From UBA12151 sp964600645 (GTDB taxonomy: Bacteria; Patescibacteriota; Minisyncoccia; Moranbacterales; UBA9337), in contig CAZRJL010000014.1 of the NCBI GenBank assembly GCA_964600645.1, forward strand, positions 1 through 19,798: 19,798 bases of DNA, in the 5' to 3' direction. Below the pieces are notes generated by a model. It did not search any database. It saw nothing but the letters and a program-made list of their open reading frames with translations, and was not told the DNA's origin. Below, one piece after another: positions 12,155 to 19,181 of this stretch (position 1 is the stretch's first letter; every line of letters starts with the position of its first letter). The position numbers and the translations under genes are program-made.

Positions 12155-12183
12155 AGTATAACAACTAAAAACCCCCGGGTCAA
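12155..12183 (-). promoter_or_regulatory. Promoter of secA
   Basis: The -35 box TTGACC (12183..12178), a 17-base spacer and the -10 box TATACT (12160..12155) lie between hpf and secA. TGT directly before the -10 box gives an extended -10 element. The predicted transcript has an untranslated leader of about 70 bases. No leader peptide like SecM was recognised. Confidence 0.75.
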
Positions 12184-12216
12184 AAGGGAATTTTTAGTAA
12201 GCGGGATGTCAAGTTT

Positions 12217-12591
12217 TTAGAATCTGGCACCTTCGTCAATTGCCATTTTCTTTTTTATTGAACGCGCTCCTCTAACAATTTTAGTCCTAATCTCATCTTT
12301 CTTGCGGCGAATTTGGTTCTTGAGCTGTTCTTCAACTAAATCTACCGAACCCTCAATAGATTCAGTGATTTCTTCGGCGCGATATAAATTGCGCGGAGTC
12401 TTAATCATTACTTCCACTCTAAATTTCCCTTTTTTATCCAAATCGATTTCCATCTCAACTTTCAAAGTATCCGGCTTATTTCCATCATATTCTTTGAGTA
12501 ACTTTTTAATCGATAAAATTCTTTTTTCAATATATTCACGCGTTCTCTCGTCGATCGTAAGCCCCTTGAACATAATGCGCATATTTTCCAT
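12217..12591 (-). CDS. hpf: Ribosome hibernation promoting factor, short form
   Basis: The product is 124 residues with the beta-alpha-beta-beta-beta-alpha layout of HPF/YfiA. It begins MRIMFKGLTIDERTREYIEKRI, continues with VEMEIDLDKKGKFRVEVMIKTPRNLYRAEE and ends with a long basic helix (LVEEQLKNQIRRKKDEIRTKI). These proteins bind the 30S decoding centre and keep ribosomes inactive during starvation. The C-terminal dimerisation domain of the long form is absent. The ATG at 12591 is taken; an ATG at 12582 preceded by GGAA is also possible. It lies 19 bases after murB and probably shares its promoter. Confidence 0.9.
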   Translation of the reverse strand: MENMRIMFKGLTIDERTREYIEKRILSIKKLLKEYDGNKPDTLKVEMEIDLDKKGKFRVEVMIKTPRNLYRAEEITESIEGSVDLVEEQLKNQIRRKKDEIRTKIVRGARSIKKKMAIDEGARF

Positions 12592-12610
12592 ATGTTTTTA
12601 TTTTTAATAA

Positions 12611-13561
12611 TTAAAATCCTACCAATTGAATCTCTTCTTGAAGTTGAACTCCGAACTTAGTTCGAACTTTTTGTTTTATTAAACTGCTCAATATTATAAC
12701 ATCTTCCGCTGTGGCGTTTCCGGTGTTAATAATAAAATTCGCATGTTTTTCACTTACCTGCGCTCCTCCTATTTTCTTGCCTTTCAATCCGATTTTATCA
12801 ATAAACCACCCGGCAGAAATTTTATTTCCCTCAAATTTCGAACCAGAATCTTGCTCAAACATCCTGAGTATTTTTTTATCCTCCACGGAAACCTTTTTAA
12901 AGAAACTCCCGGCACTTAGCCCGTGTGGTTGTTGCTGGTTTCTCTTCCGAATAATATCTTTCATTTTTTGCTCGCACTCCTCAGGCAATCCCTCTTTTAG
13001 GTGAAGAACAACAGATAAAACAACTAAATCCTTCCTATTCTTAAATACGCTACTTCTGTATGAAAAATTACATTCCTCGTTTGAATATTCTTGAATTTCA
13101 AGATTTTCTTTATTTAGAGCCCTTACATTTTTAATCAAATCTTTTATTTCTCCTCCAAAGCACCCCGCATTTATTACTGTTGCGCCTCCGATAGTTCCGG
13201 GAATTCCAATTGCCCACTCAAGCCCACTGAGGCCATTTTTAACCGATTCGATGACTAGCTTTGAAATAGCAACACTCGCCCCGCATTCTACTTCTGTGCG
13301 TTCTGCGCCCCCTGTTTCTTCGGCAAACAGGCATATTTCGTGCTTCATGTGAATCACTATTCCGTCAAATCCCTTGTCGCTCACCAAAATATTTGATCCT
13401 CCGCCTAAAATAAAATGCTCGAGATCATTTTCCTTGGCATATTTCAAAGCGTCCACCAATTCTTCTTCATTTCCAACCTCAACAAAAAACCTCGCCTCCC
13501 CGCCGATTTTGAAAGTAGTATGCGGTGCCAAAATAACATTTTCCTGAATTTGAATAGTCAT
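12611..13561 (-). CDS. murB: UDP-N-acetylenolpyruvoylglucosamine reductase MurB
   Basis: MurB uses NADPH and FAD to reduce UDP-GlcNAc-enolpyruvate to UDP-MurNAc, the second step of peptidoglycan precursor synthesis. The 316-residue product shows the FAD-binding stretch LGGGSNILVSDKGFDGIV and then GLEWAIGIPGTIGGATVINAGCFGG. The catalytic serine region is LSAGSFFKK. The C-terminus reads SEKHANFIINTGNATAEDV and ends EEIQLVG, which carries the catalytic glutamate. An extended -10 promoter lies about 40 bases upstream, at the end of the DUF1294 gene. It is separated from murC by three accessory genes, whereas murB and murC are often adjacent in other bacteria. Confidence 0.97.
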   Translation of the reverse strand: MTIQIQENVILAPHTTFKIGGEARFFVEVGNEEELVDALKYAKENDLEHFILGGGSNILVSDKGFDGIVIHMKHEICLFAEETGGAERTEVECGASVAISKLVIESVKNGLSGLEWAIGIPGTIGGATVINAGCFGGEIKDLIKNVRALNKENLEIQEYSNEECNFSYRSSVFKNRKDLVVLSVVLHLKEGLPEECEQKMKDIIRKRNQQQPHGLSAGSFFKKVSVEDKKILRMFEQDSGSKFEGNKISAGWFIDKIGLKGKKIGGAQVSEKHANFIINTGNATAEDVIILSSLIKQKVRTKFGVQLQEEIQLVGF

Positions 13562-13597
13562 TTACTCTTGAAAAGTATTAATAAGTCCCGCAAAGTC

Positions 13598-13606
13598 ATT
13601 ATATCA
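13598..13606 (-). promoter_or_regulatory. Extended -10 promoter element before murB
   Basis: TGATATAAT on the minus strand is a perfect extended -10 element (TGnTATAAT). It overlaps the stop codon of the DUF1294 gene and lies about 37 bases before the murB start. No clear -35 box is present at the right distance, as is common for extended -10 promoters. Confidence 0.6.
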
Positions 13607-13889
13607 TATTTGCATAAATATATATGAAGTATAGGGAGGCGCAGTTTTGGAGGATTAGTAACGGGATACCGATTAAAAAATACCATTTTCGGCTTTTGTG
13701 GCGGAAGGCAAACATTCCGGCATAGACTCCGATACTTCCAAAAATCGTTGCCAGAAAAAACAACATTCCCTCTGAAATTCTCTCCGCCCCCACCCTCTTT
13801 GATTTCGCCTTATCCAAAAACATTATCAAAAAAGCAATCAAATTAACCGCCAAGAAAAATATTAAAATACCCAAATATAGTTTGTCCAT
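13599..13889 (-). CDS. DUF1294 family small membrane protein
   Basis: The product is 96 residues with three hydrophobic segments (about 5-25, 40-62 and 70-92). Between them lie the family residues: DKAKSKRVGAERISEGMLFFLA, then a Gly-containing segment, then FRHKSRKWYF. The DK-A-x-x-x-x-R-x-x-E and RHK motifs are typical of DUF1294, whose function is unknown. It stands alone between two intergenic regions, with an extended -10 element and a perfect 24-base palindrome upstream. It is one of three genes that separate murC from murB. The family call is good; no role can be assigned. Confidence 0.8.
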   Translation of the reverse strand: MDKLYLGILIFFLAVNLIAFLIMFLDKAKSKRVGAERISEGMLFFLATIFGSIGVYAGMFAFRHKSRKWYFLIGIPLLILQNCASLYFIYIYANMI

Positions 13890-13942
13890 AAATTATTATT
13901 ATTTATTCTCCCGCCAATTATTATATTTTATTCCACCCCACT

Positions 13943-13951
13943 ATCATACCA
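13943..13951 (-). promoter_or_regulatory. Extended -10 promoter element before the DUF1294 gene
   Basis: TGGTATGAT on the minus strand, preceded by a T-run (TTTTTTTG), matches the extended -10 form. It lies about 55 bases before the start codon. The same arrangement, with T-run and palindromic repeat, occurs upstream of the methyltransferase gene at 15481-15489. Confidence 0.5.
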
Positions 13952-13969
13952 CAAAAAAATCCACAGCTT

Positions 13970-13993
13970 CTATCTCGACGGCCGTCGAGATAG
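13970..13993. repeat. Palindromic repeat, copy 1 (perfect 24-base palindrome)
   Basis: CTATCTCGACGG is followed directly by its exact reverse complement, and then by GGTGCGAAATT, related to the tails of copies 2 and 3. The GACGGCCGTC core is identical in all three copies. It lies between the PaaX-like gene and the DUF1294 gene, about 20 bases from the extended -10 element. Confidence 0.75.
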
Positions 13994-14066
13994 GGTGCGA
14001 AATTATTTTCTAAAATTCAAATAATTATTTACTTTTACTAGGACTTACACATTTAAACAGTAAGTA

Positions 14067-14636
14067 TTAGATTTTACAAACAAATGATTTGAATATATTT
14101 TTTAATTTCGCTTCGTTATCAATCTTAATAGCTGTAATAATTCTAACATAATCATGGGCGGAATATAAATTAACAAGCTCCGCTATGGATTTTTCGAACG
14201 GATATGGAGAGACAAAAACGCTGTGCTGGAGTTTCGCAAAATCCAAGTCATATAAATGACTGCGCAAAATATTTCTAAATTCGCGGTCTTCCTCCGGAAT
14301 ATCAAAAAGGACTATTCTCCACTTCTTGTCCCACTTGTTCGGTTTTTTGAATTTTATCGAACTTCCAAACAAATCCAATCTCTTTGCTTCTCTTTCTCCT
14401 TTTTCCGTTAGCGTGCATTTGAAAGATCCATTCGGCAAAGTTTCTTCGGTTATAAGTTTTTCTTTGGAAAGTTTTTTTAAAGATTGAGTAAATTTGCGCT
14501 GGTCAATTTTTCTCCATTCTTTTTTTATATTTCGAACAGTCTTAAAATATGTTCGCGGAGAGTGAGACATTCCCATCGCCACGCCTCCCAAAAGAGCAAT
14601 TATTATCTTTTGTTGTATCGACCCGATTCTACGCAT
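14067..14636 (-). CDS. PaaX-family regulator with Cas2-like C-terminal domain
   Basis: The product is 189 residues. The N-terminal half (about 5-90) is a winged helix (QQKIIIALLGG, DQRKFTQSLKKLSKEKLITEE, GSFKCTLTEKGEREAKRL). The C-terminal half begins KWDKKWRIVLFDIPEEDREFRNILRSHL, then AKLQHSVFVSPYPFEKSI. That is the ferredoxin-like PaaX central domain, related to Cas2, and such proteins are sometimes annotated as Cas2. No CRISPR array or cas gene is visible here, so a transcription regulator is the better call. PaaX in other bacteria represses phenylacetate genes, which are not present. A palindromic repeat lies directly upstream. The DNA target is unknown. Confidence 0.75.
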   Translation of the reverse strand: MRRIGSIQQKIIIALLGGVAMGMSHSPRTYFKTVRNIKKEWRKIDQRKFTQSLKKLSKEKLITEETLPNGSFKCTLTEKGEREAKRLDLFGSSIKFKKPNKWDKKWRIVLFDIPEEDREFRNILRSHLYDLDFAKLQHSVFVSPYPFEKSIAELVNLYSAHDYVRIITAIKIDNEAKLKNIFKSFVCKI

Positions 14637-14657
14637 ATCTTTTTTTAATAAAATTTT

Positions 14658-14698
14658 CGTACCCCATCCCGACGGCCGTCAATATAGGGTACGGAAAT
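14658..14698. repeat. Palindromic repeat, copy 2
   Basis: A run of 28 bases from 14671, beginning GACGGCCGTC and ending GGGTACGGAAAT, is identical to copy 3. CGTACCC at 14658-14664 pairs with GGGTACG at 14687-14693, so the whole 36-base element folds on itself with 14 of 18 pairs. It lies about 20 bases upstream of the PaaX-like gene. Confidence 0.75.
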
Positions 14699-14756
14699 AA
14701 GCGACCGATATTTACACCGCGACAAGGGGTTGAAATTTTTCAGTTTTCGTGCAAAA

Positions 14757-15404
14757 TTATTTTTTCGCAACACACATATAGGAAATATTGTTCAGCTCTA
14801 AAATTTCAACTTCCAAGCCAGTATTATTAAATAATTGCTCGAGATCTGATTTGGTAAATTGCTCTAATACCAGACCATCTTCAGTATAAAATTTTCCATT
14901 ATGAATTTTTGAAATTTTTATGCCAATTCTTTTATACTCTCTGATTCGGCATGGTAGAGCATTTTCAGAATATACGCTAATAAATATTTTTCCATCTTTT
15001 TTACATACTCTTTTCATATCATTTAGGATAGTGCTTTTGTTTTCAGCGAAATCTCCAAAAGTATTTCCGAGACAAATCACATAATCAAAAGTACTATTCT
15101 GAAAATGCGTTTTTCTTGCATCTTCACAGAAAAATTCAACATTTGAGTATTGCTTAGCAGCTTCTTTTAACTCTTCGAGCATGAATTTTGAATTGTCTAT
15201 TCCAACCACCTTTTTACAGATATTCACAATCGTAGATAAATTTCTACCATAACCCACGCCAACATCTAAAAGGGTCGAATTTTTCTGTATGTTGTTTTTC
15301 AAAAATTCATTTTCTTTTTCTAGCCAATCCTTTACTGGCTTGGAAGTTGTATTTACAAATTTTTTCCAATACTTATAAATCAAATCCTCATCCTGATATT
15401 TCAT
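14757..15404 (-). CDS. Class I SAM-dependent methyltransferase, substrate unknown
   Basis: The product is 215 residues with the standard seven-strand methyltransferase signs. Motif I is LLDVGVGYGRNL (about 44-55). An acidic strand-2 end follows (VVGIDNS), then the adenine-binding FCEDARK, then the post-II region FDYVICLGNTFGDF, and KKDGKIFISVYS. It resembles small-molecule methyltransferases of the UbiE/Methyltransf_11-25 type rather than DNA or rRNA enzymes. A promoter with TGGTATAAT and the third palindromic repeat lie upstream. It is the first of three accessory genes placed between murC and murB. The substrate cannot be inferred. Confidence 0.85.
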   Translation of the reverse strand: MKYQDEDLIYKYWKKFVNTTSKPVKDWLEKENEFLKNNIQKNSTLLDVGVGYGRNLSTIVNICKKVVGIDNSKFMLEELKEAAKQYSNVEFFCEDARKTHFQNSTFDYVICLGNTFGDFAENKSTILNDMKRVCKKDGKIFISVYSENALPCRIREYKRIGIKISKIHNGKFYTEDGLVLEQFTKSDLEQLFNNTGLEVEILELNNISYMCVAKK

Positions 15405-15480
15405 AGAAGTTTTGTTTTTAATAGCAAAAAATTCACGTTGCCTCGTTTTCTTACCAATTTATCAATTCTACCTCCTTATT

Positions 15481-15489
15481 ATTATACCA
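15481..15489 (-). promoter_or_regulatory. Extended -10 promoter element before the methyltransferase gene
   Basis: TGGTATAAT on the minus strand is a perfect extended -10 element, preceded by a T-run (TTTTTTG). It lies about 77 bases before the start codon. No good -35 box is seen. An AAGGAGG sequence at 15477-15471 falls at the predicted transcription start rather than near the gene. Confidence 0.6.
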
Positions 15490-15508
15490 CAAAAAACATT
15501 TACATCTT

Positions 15509-15543
15509 CTATCCTGACGGCCGTCAATATAGGGTACGGAAAT
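15509..15543. repeat. Palindromic repeat, copy 3
   Basis: CTATCCTGACGG is followed by CCGTCAATATAG, giving 10 of 12 pairs, and then GGTACGGAAAT. The 28 bases from 15516 are identical to copy 2. Both copy 1 and copy 3 are followed, in the minus-strand direction, by a T-run and an extended -10 element, so the similarity extends beyond the palindrome. Confidence 0.75.
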
Positions 15544-15588
15544 TGTTTTGTTTTATTTGGGAAGAGTTTAGTGGATTTTTTTTCAAAA

Positions 15589-16953
15589 TCACTTTTTTCC
15601 TGCCAGTTCGTGTGTGGCTTTCCAGACGTCGCCGGCGCCGATGGATATTAAGACGTCTTTTTTGGAAAGCTTGTCTTTGAAAAATTCAATTGCCTGCGGT
15701 ATTGTTGGAATCAGCTCGGCTTTTTCTGGAAAATATCTATTGATTTGGTCAACCAAATCTTGCGAACTCACATTGCCTTTTTCTTCCCGCGCGCTGCCAT
15801 AAATGTCTAAAATAAAAACCTTGTCGGCGTTGTCGAAACTTTGCGCGAAATCGCCAAGGAGCGCTTCTGTGCGCGTGAAAGAATGCGGATGAAAAAGCGC
15901 GATGATATTATTTTTGTCATACAAACTGCGCGCGGATTTGAGCATTGCTTTCACTTCTTCCGGGTGATGCGCATAATCATCAATCAAAATTGCCCCATTT
16001 CTTTCTCCAATATATTCAAACCTGCGGGCAGTGCCTTTGAAAGTGCGCAAAGCATTCGCCACTTTTTTCATATCCAAATTCAATCGATAACAAACTGAAA
16101 TGGCGGCGGCGGCATTAAGCAAGTTATAATCTCCCGGCAAGACGATTTCAAATTCTCTTACTGTTTGCTTTTTATGTATGATTGAAAAAATACGCATTTT
16201 TTTCTTCTCATCCCATGGTTTTTGATTCATAATTCTAAAATCATTTCCTTCCAAAAATCCGTACGTTGAAATTTTACACATCGCTGAAAGGGCGACATTT
16301 CCCGCCGCCGCGCTATCTCCATAAACAACTAAAAATCCATGCCGGGGAATTCTGGACATAAAATCTGAAAAAGCTTGCCGATAATGCACTTCAGTCGGAT
16401 AAAAATCCGGATGATCCCAATCAACGCTGGTCAAAACCGCAGCATATGGATTATAGTATTTCAATTTATTCTGATACTCATCCGCTTCAATAATAAAATA
16501 ATCCCCCTTTCCGGAAATTGAATTTCCTCCCCAATTAAGAACTCGACTGCCGACAACGGCGCTCGGATCTTGCCCGATTTCATTGAGAATATGCGCAATC
16601 ATTGCGGTAGTAGTTGTTTTTCCATGAGTTCCGCAAACAGCAATTCCCAATTTTTGGTTGAAAAGTTCCGCCAAAGCTTCCGGATATGAAAGCATCCGTA
16701 AATCTTTTTTTCGCGCTTCAATTATCTCCGAATTATCATCCTTAATAGAAGTGGAAAAAACCACCAAATCAATTTCGCCTGTGATATTTTCCGCCAAATA
16801 TTCGTCAAAAACTTTAATTCCTTTTCTTGAAAGACTTGCGCGATAAAAATGATCGCCGTTGTCAGAGCCGGAAACCGTATATCCCAAATCGGAATACATC
16901 TCCGCCAACGCCGAAGTCCCCGCCCCCTCAATTCCTATGATATAAATATTCAT
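15589..16953 (-). CDS. murC: UDP-N-acetylmuramate--L-alanine ligase MurC (Mur ligase family)
   Basis: MurC adds L-alanine to UDP-MurNAc with ATP. From the ATG at 16953 the product has about 454 residues. It has an N-terminal Rossmann-like domain (IIGIEGAGTSALAEMY, VSGSD), the ATP loop GTHGKTTTT (108-116), EADEY (156-160) and the C-terminal RFEYIGERNGAILIDDYAHHPEE. EADEY resembles the recycling ligase Mpl, but the position after murG favours MurC. An in-frame ATG at 16962 is possible; the later one has GGA at a good distance and gives the conserved N-terminus. The gene begins a few bases after murG, so both are probably on one transcript. Confidence 0.9.
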   Translation of the reverse strand: MNIYIIGIEGAGTSALAEMYSDLGYTVSGSDNGDHFYRASLSRKGIKVFDEYLAENITGEIDLVVFSTSIKDDNSEIIEARKKDLRMLSYPEALAELFNQKLGIAVCGTHGKTTTTAMIAHILNEIGQDPSAVVGSRVLNWGGNSISGKGDYFIIEADEYQNKLKYYNPYAAVLTSVDWDHPDFYPTEVHYRQAFSDFMSRIPRHGFLVVYGDSAAAGNVALSAMCKISTYGFLEGNDFRIMNQKPWDEKKKMRIFSIIHKKQTVREFEIVLPGDYNLLNAAAAISVCYRLNLDMKKVANALRTFKGTARRFEYIGERNGAILIDDYAHHPEEVKAMLKSARSLYDKNNIIALFHPHSFTRTEALLGDFAQSFDNADKVFILDIYGSAREEKGNVSSQDLVDQINRYFPEKAELIPTIPQAIEFFKDKLSKKDVLISIGAGDVWKATHELAGKK

Positions 16954-16968
16954 AAATTCCATTAATTA

Positions 16969-18084
16969 TTAATCTTGTTGATTTATCATCACTTCGATTC
17001 CTTCCACAATTTTTTCCGCCGCGTTGGGATGATAGAATGTTCGAATATTTTCCGACATTTTTCGATATGTTTCCTCATCAGCCAAAATTGATTGAATTTT
17101 TTTTATCAAAATATGCTCACCCAAATTTGATTCCTCCAACATTATTGCCGCGCCGATTTCCGCTAAACGATAGGCATTCATTCTTTGATGGTCATTGGCG
17201 GCAGTAGAAAGCGGAATTAGAATTGAAGGAATTCCGTTTGCCGCGAGTTCCGCGATTGAATTAGCGCCAGCCCGACTCATTGCCACATTTGCCAAAGAAA
17301 GACAATTGCGCATATCATCAAAATCCAAAAAAGGAACGGCCGTGTAGCCTTCTCGAGAGTTCTTTATCCCCTCTTTTGCCGCCAAACGTACAACATCTTC
17401 AAAATTATTTTCCCCCGTCTGGTGAATTATTTGAACCGTTTCCAAAATATCCGGCAATGCTTCAACAATCGCTTTGTTGATTATTTGCGAACCCTGGCTT
17501 CCGCCCAAAACAAAAAGCACTGGCTTCTCTCCCTTAATATTGAATTTCTCCCTGGCCACGTCTTTATTGCCGGTATTGATTTCATTGCGAATCGGATTTC
17601 CGGTAAGCAAAACTTTCGACGATTGAAAAAATTTCTCAGCCGAGGGATATGAGATAGCTACCCGCTTGGAAAATTTTTCCAAAAATTGATTGGCAATTCC
17701 CGGAACAGCATCTGATTCGTGAATCAAAACAGGAATGCGATAAATCCACGCCGCCAAAACAACCGGCACCGAAGCATATCCGCCCTTGGAAAAAACCGCG
17801 TCCGGCATTTCCCAAAGCAAAATCCAAAGCGCCTTTAAAAATCCAAGTGGCGTCTTGAAAAAGTCGACAAAATTCAAAAACGAAAAATATCTGCGAACCT
17901 TTCCTCCGGAAACTTTTCTCATTCGCACTCCTTCTTTATTCATCACGGATTCTTCCATCTTTCCGTTTGGTCCGACAAAAAGCAAATCAACTTCTTGTCC
18001 ATATTTCTCTTTCAATTTTTCAATAACCGCTACTAGTGGAAAAATATGCCCTCCGGTTCCGCCACCTGTTAATACAATTTTCAT
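16969..18084 (-). CDS. murG: Lipid II synthase MurG
   Basis: MurG is the membrane-associated glycosyltransferase that adds GlcNAc to lipid I to form lipid II. The 371-residue product starts MKIVLTGGGTGGHIFP with the first glycine-rich loop (7-13). It contains FSKGGYASVPVVLAA, HESDAVPGIANQ, the second glycine-rich loop VLGGSQGSQIIN, and the UDP-GlcNAc site SRAGANSIAELAANGIPSILIPL. Length and motif order are normal. The start overlaps the ftsW stop by 4 bases (ATGA), so translation is coupled, and murC begins six bases after it. Nothing unusual is seen. Confidence 0.98.
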   Translation of the reverse strand: MKIVLTGGGTGGHIFPLVAVIEKLKEKYGQEVDLLFVGPNGKMEESVMNKEGVRMRKVSGGKVRRYFSFLNFVDFFKTPLGFLKALWILLWEMPDAVFSKGGYASVPVVLAAWIYRIPVLIHESDAVPGIANQFLEKFSKRVAISYPSAEKFFQSSKVLLTGNPIRNEINTGNKDVAREKFNIKGEKPVLFVLGGSQGSQIINKAIVEALPDILETVQIIHQTGENNFEDVVRLAAKEGIKNSREGYTAVPFLDFDDMRNCLSLANVAMSRAGANSIAELAANGIPSILIPLSTAANDHQRMNAYRLAEIGAAIMLEESNLGEHILIKKIQSILADEETYRKMSENIRTFYHPNAAEKIVEGIEVMINQQD

Positions 18085-19181
18085 AATTTTGTTTGCTTAG
18101 ATATATTAAGTAAAATTCCCGCCCCCGCCATCAAAAAAATCAACGAAGTTCCTCCATAACTCACAAACGGAAGCGGAATACCAGTAAGTGGAATTATACC
18201 AGAAATCGCCGCAATGTTAATAAAAGCCTGAAAAACAATCCAGGAAGTAATTCCCACCGCCATTAATTTTCCAAATTCATCCGGAGCGTTTTTGGCAATC
18301 CGATATCCACGGAAAGCAACTATAACAAATAATAACACCAGGAAGGTTGCTCCGACCAGTCCGAGCTCTTCTCCAATAACGGCAAAAATTGAGTCTCCAA
18401 TAGGCTCCGGTAAATAATTGAATTTCTGCCGGCTATGTCCGAGTCCCAAACCAAATATCCCTCCCGACCCGATTGCTAAAAGCGCTTGATTAATTTGATA
18501 GCCGATTCCCTGCGGATCCACTTCCGGATTCAAAAACGTCAAAAAGCGATTCATTCGGTAAGGTTCGATTTTTATCAAAATCATAAGTCCTGCCAAAGTG
18601 GCAATTATCAGTCCGAGAATATGAGAAATTCTGGCACCGGAAACAAAAAAAATCGACATTGCAATCATAATTATTGCGCCCATAGTTCCTGTGTCAGGCT
18701 GTTTAATAATCAAAAAACCGATTATTCCCAGAATTCCCAAAAACGGAAAAAGTCCTTCATAGATATCTTTAATCTTTTTTTTCCCCTTACTTTCAAACCA
18801 CGCGGCTAAATAAATTATTAAGGATATTTTTGCCATCTCGGAAGGCTGAAAAGATATCGGACCCAAGTCAATCCACCGATTTGCGCCATATACCTTTGAA
18901 CCTATTCCAGGAACAAAAACCAGTGCTAAAAAAAACAATGAACTGATTATTGCCGGAAAGGCCATCCTCTTCCAAAAATGATAATCTGTTTTTTGAAAAA
19001 AATACAAAACCAAAAGCCCCGGAATAAATCCGTATAGGAATTGATGTTTGAAAAAATATCCCGACTCTCCAAACCGCGTTTTGGAATAAATAACGCCGGC
19101 ACTGGCAATCATAACCAAACCAAAAACTGCGAGAATCAAAATCGCAAAGAGTAATTTTTTATCTATTTTTTTATTTTTCAT
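18081..19181 (-). CDS. ftsW: Lipid II polymerase / cell-division protein FtsW (SEDS family)
   Basis: SEDS proteins polymerise lipid II into glycan strands at the septum (FtsW) or side wall (RodA). The 366-residue product has about ten membrane segments and the family residues GANRWIDLGPISFQPSEMAKI, the KQPDTGT loop, GIGYQINQALLAIGSGG and PEPIGDSIFAVIGEELG. The last part is PLPFVSYGGTSL, with the usual proline and serine residues. Position before murG and murC supports FtsW over RodA. The start overlaps trmD by 11 bases. No division-site partner (ftsI, ftsQ) is in the window. Confidence 0.95.
   Translation of the reverse strand: MKNKKIDKKLLFAILILAVFGLVMIASAGVIYSKTRFGESGYFFKHQFLYGFIPGLLVLYFFQKTDYHFWKRMAFPAIISSLFFLALVFVPGIGSKVYGANRWIDLGPISFQPSEMAKISLIIYLAAWFESKGKKKIKDIYEGLFPFLGILGIIGFLIIKQPDTGTMGAIIMIAMSIFFVSGARISHILGLIIATLAGLMILIKIEPYRMNRFLTFLNPEVDPQGIGYQINQALLAIGSGGIFGLGLGHSRQKFNYLPEPIGDSIFAVIGEELGLVGATFLVLLFVIVAFRGYRIAKNAPDEFGKLMAVGITSWIVFQAFINIAAISGIIPLTGIPLPFVSYGGTSLIFLMAGAGILLNISKQTKL

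Noticed and set aside
14043..14065. Terminator after the PaaX-like gene
   Set aside because: The 6-base stem ACTTAC/GTAAGT has an 11-base loop and no U-tract on the minus strand, so it is too weak to call.
14067..14636. CRISPR-associated Cas2
   Set aside because: The C-terminal domain is Cas2-like, but the N-terminal winged helix fits PaaX, and no repeat-spacer array or other cas gene is present in the window.
15405..15477. Leader peptide after AAGGAGG upstream of the SAM methyltransferase (a 4-codon frame, or an 18-codon frame overlapping the ATG)
   Set aside because: The AAGGAGG falls at the predicted transcription start, so it would not be a complete ribosome-binding site, and both frames need TTG starts.
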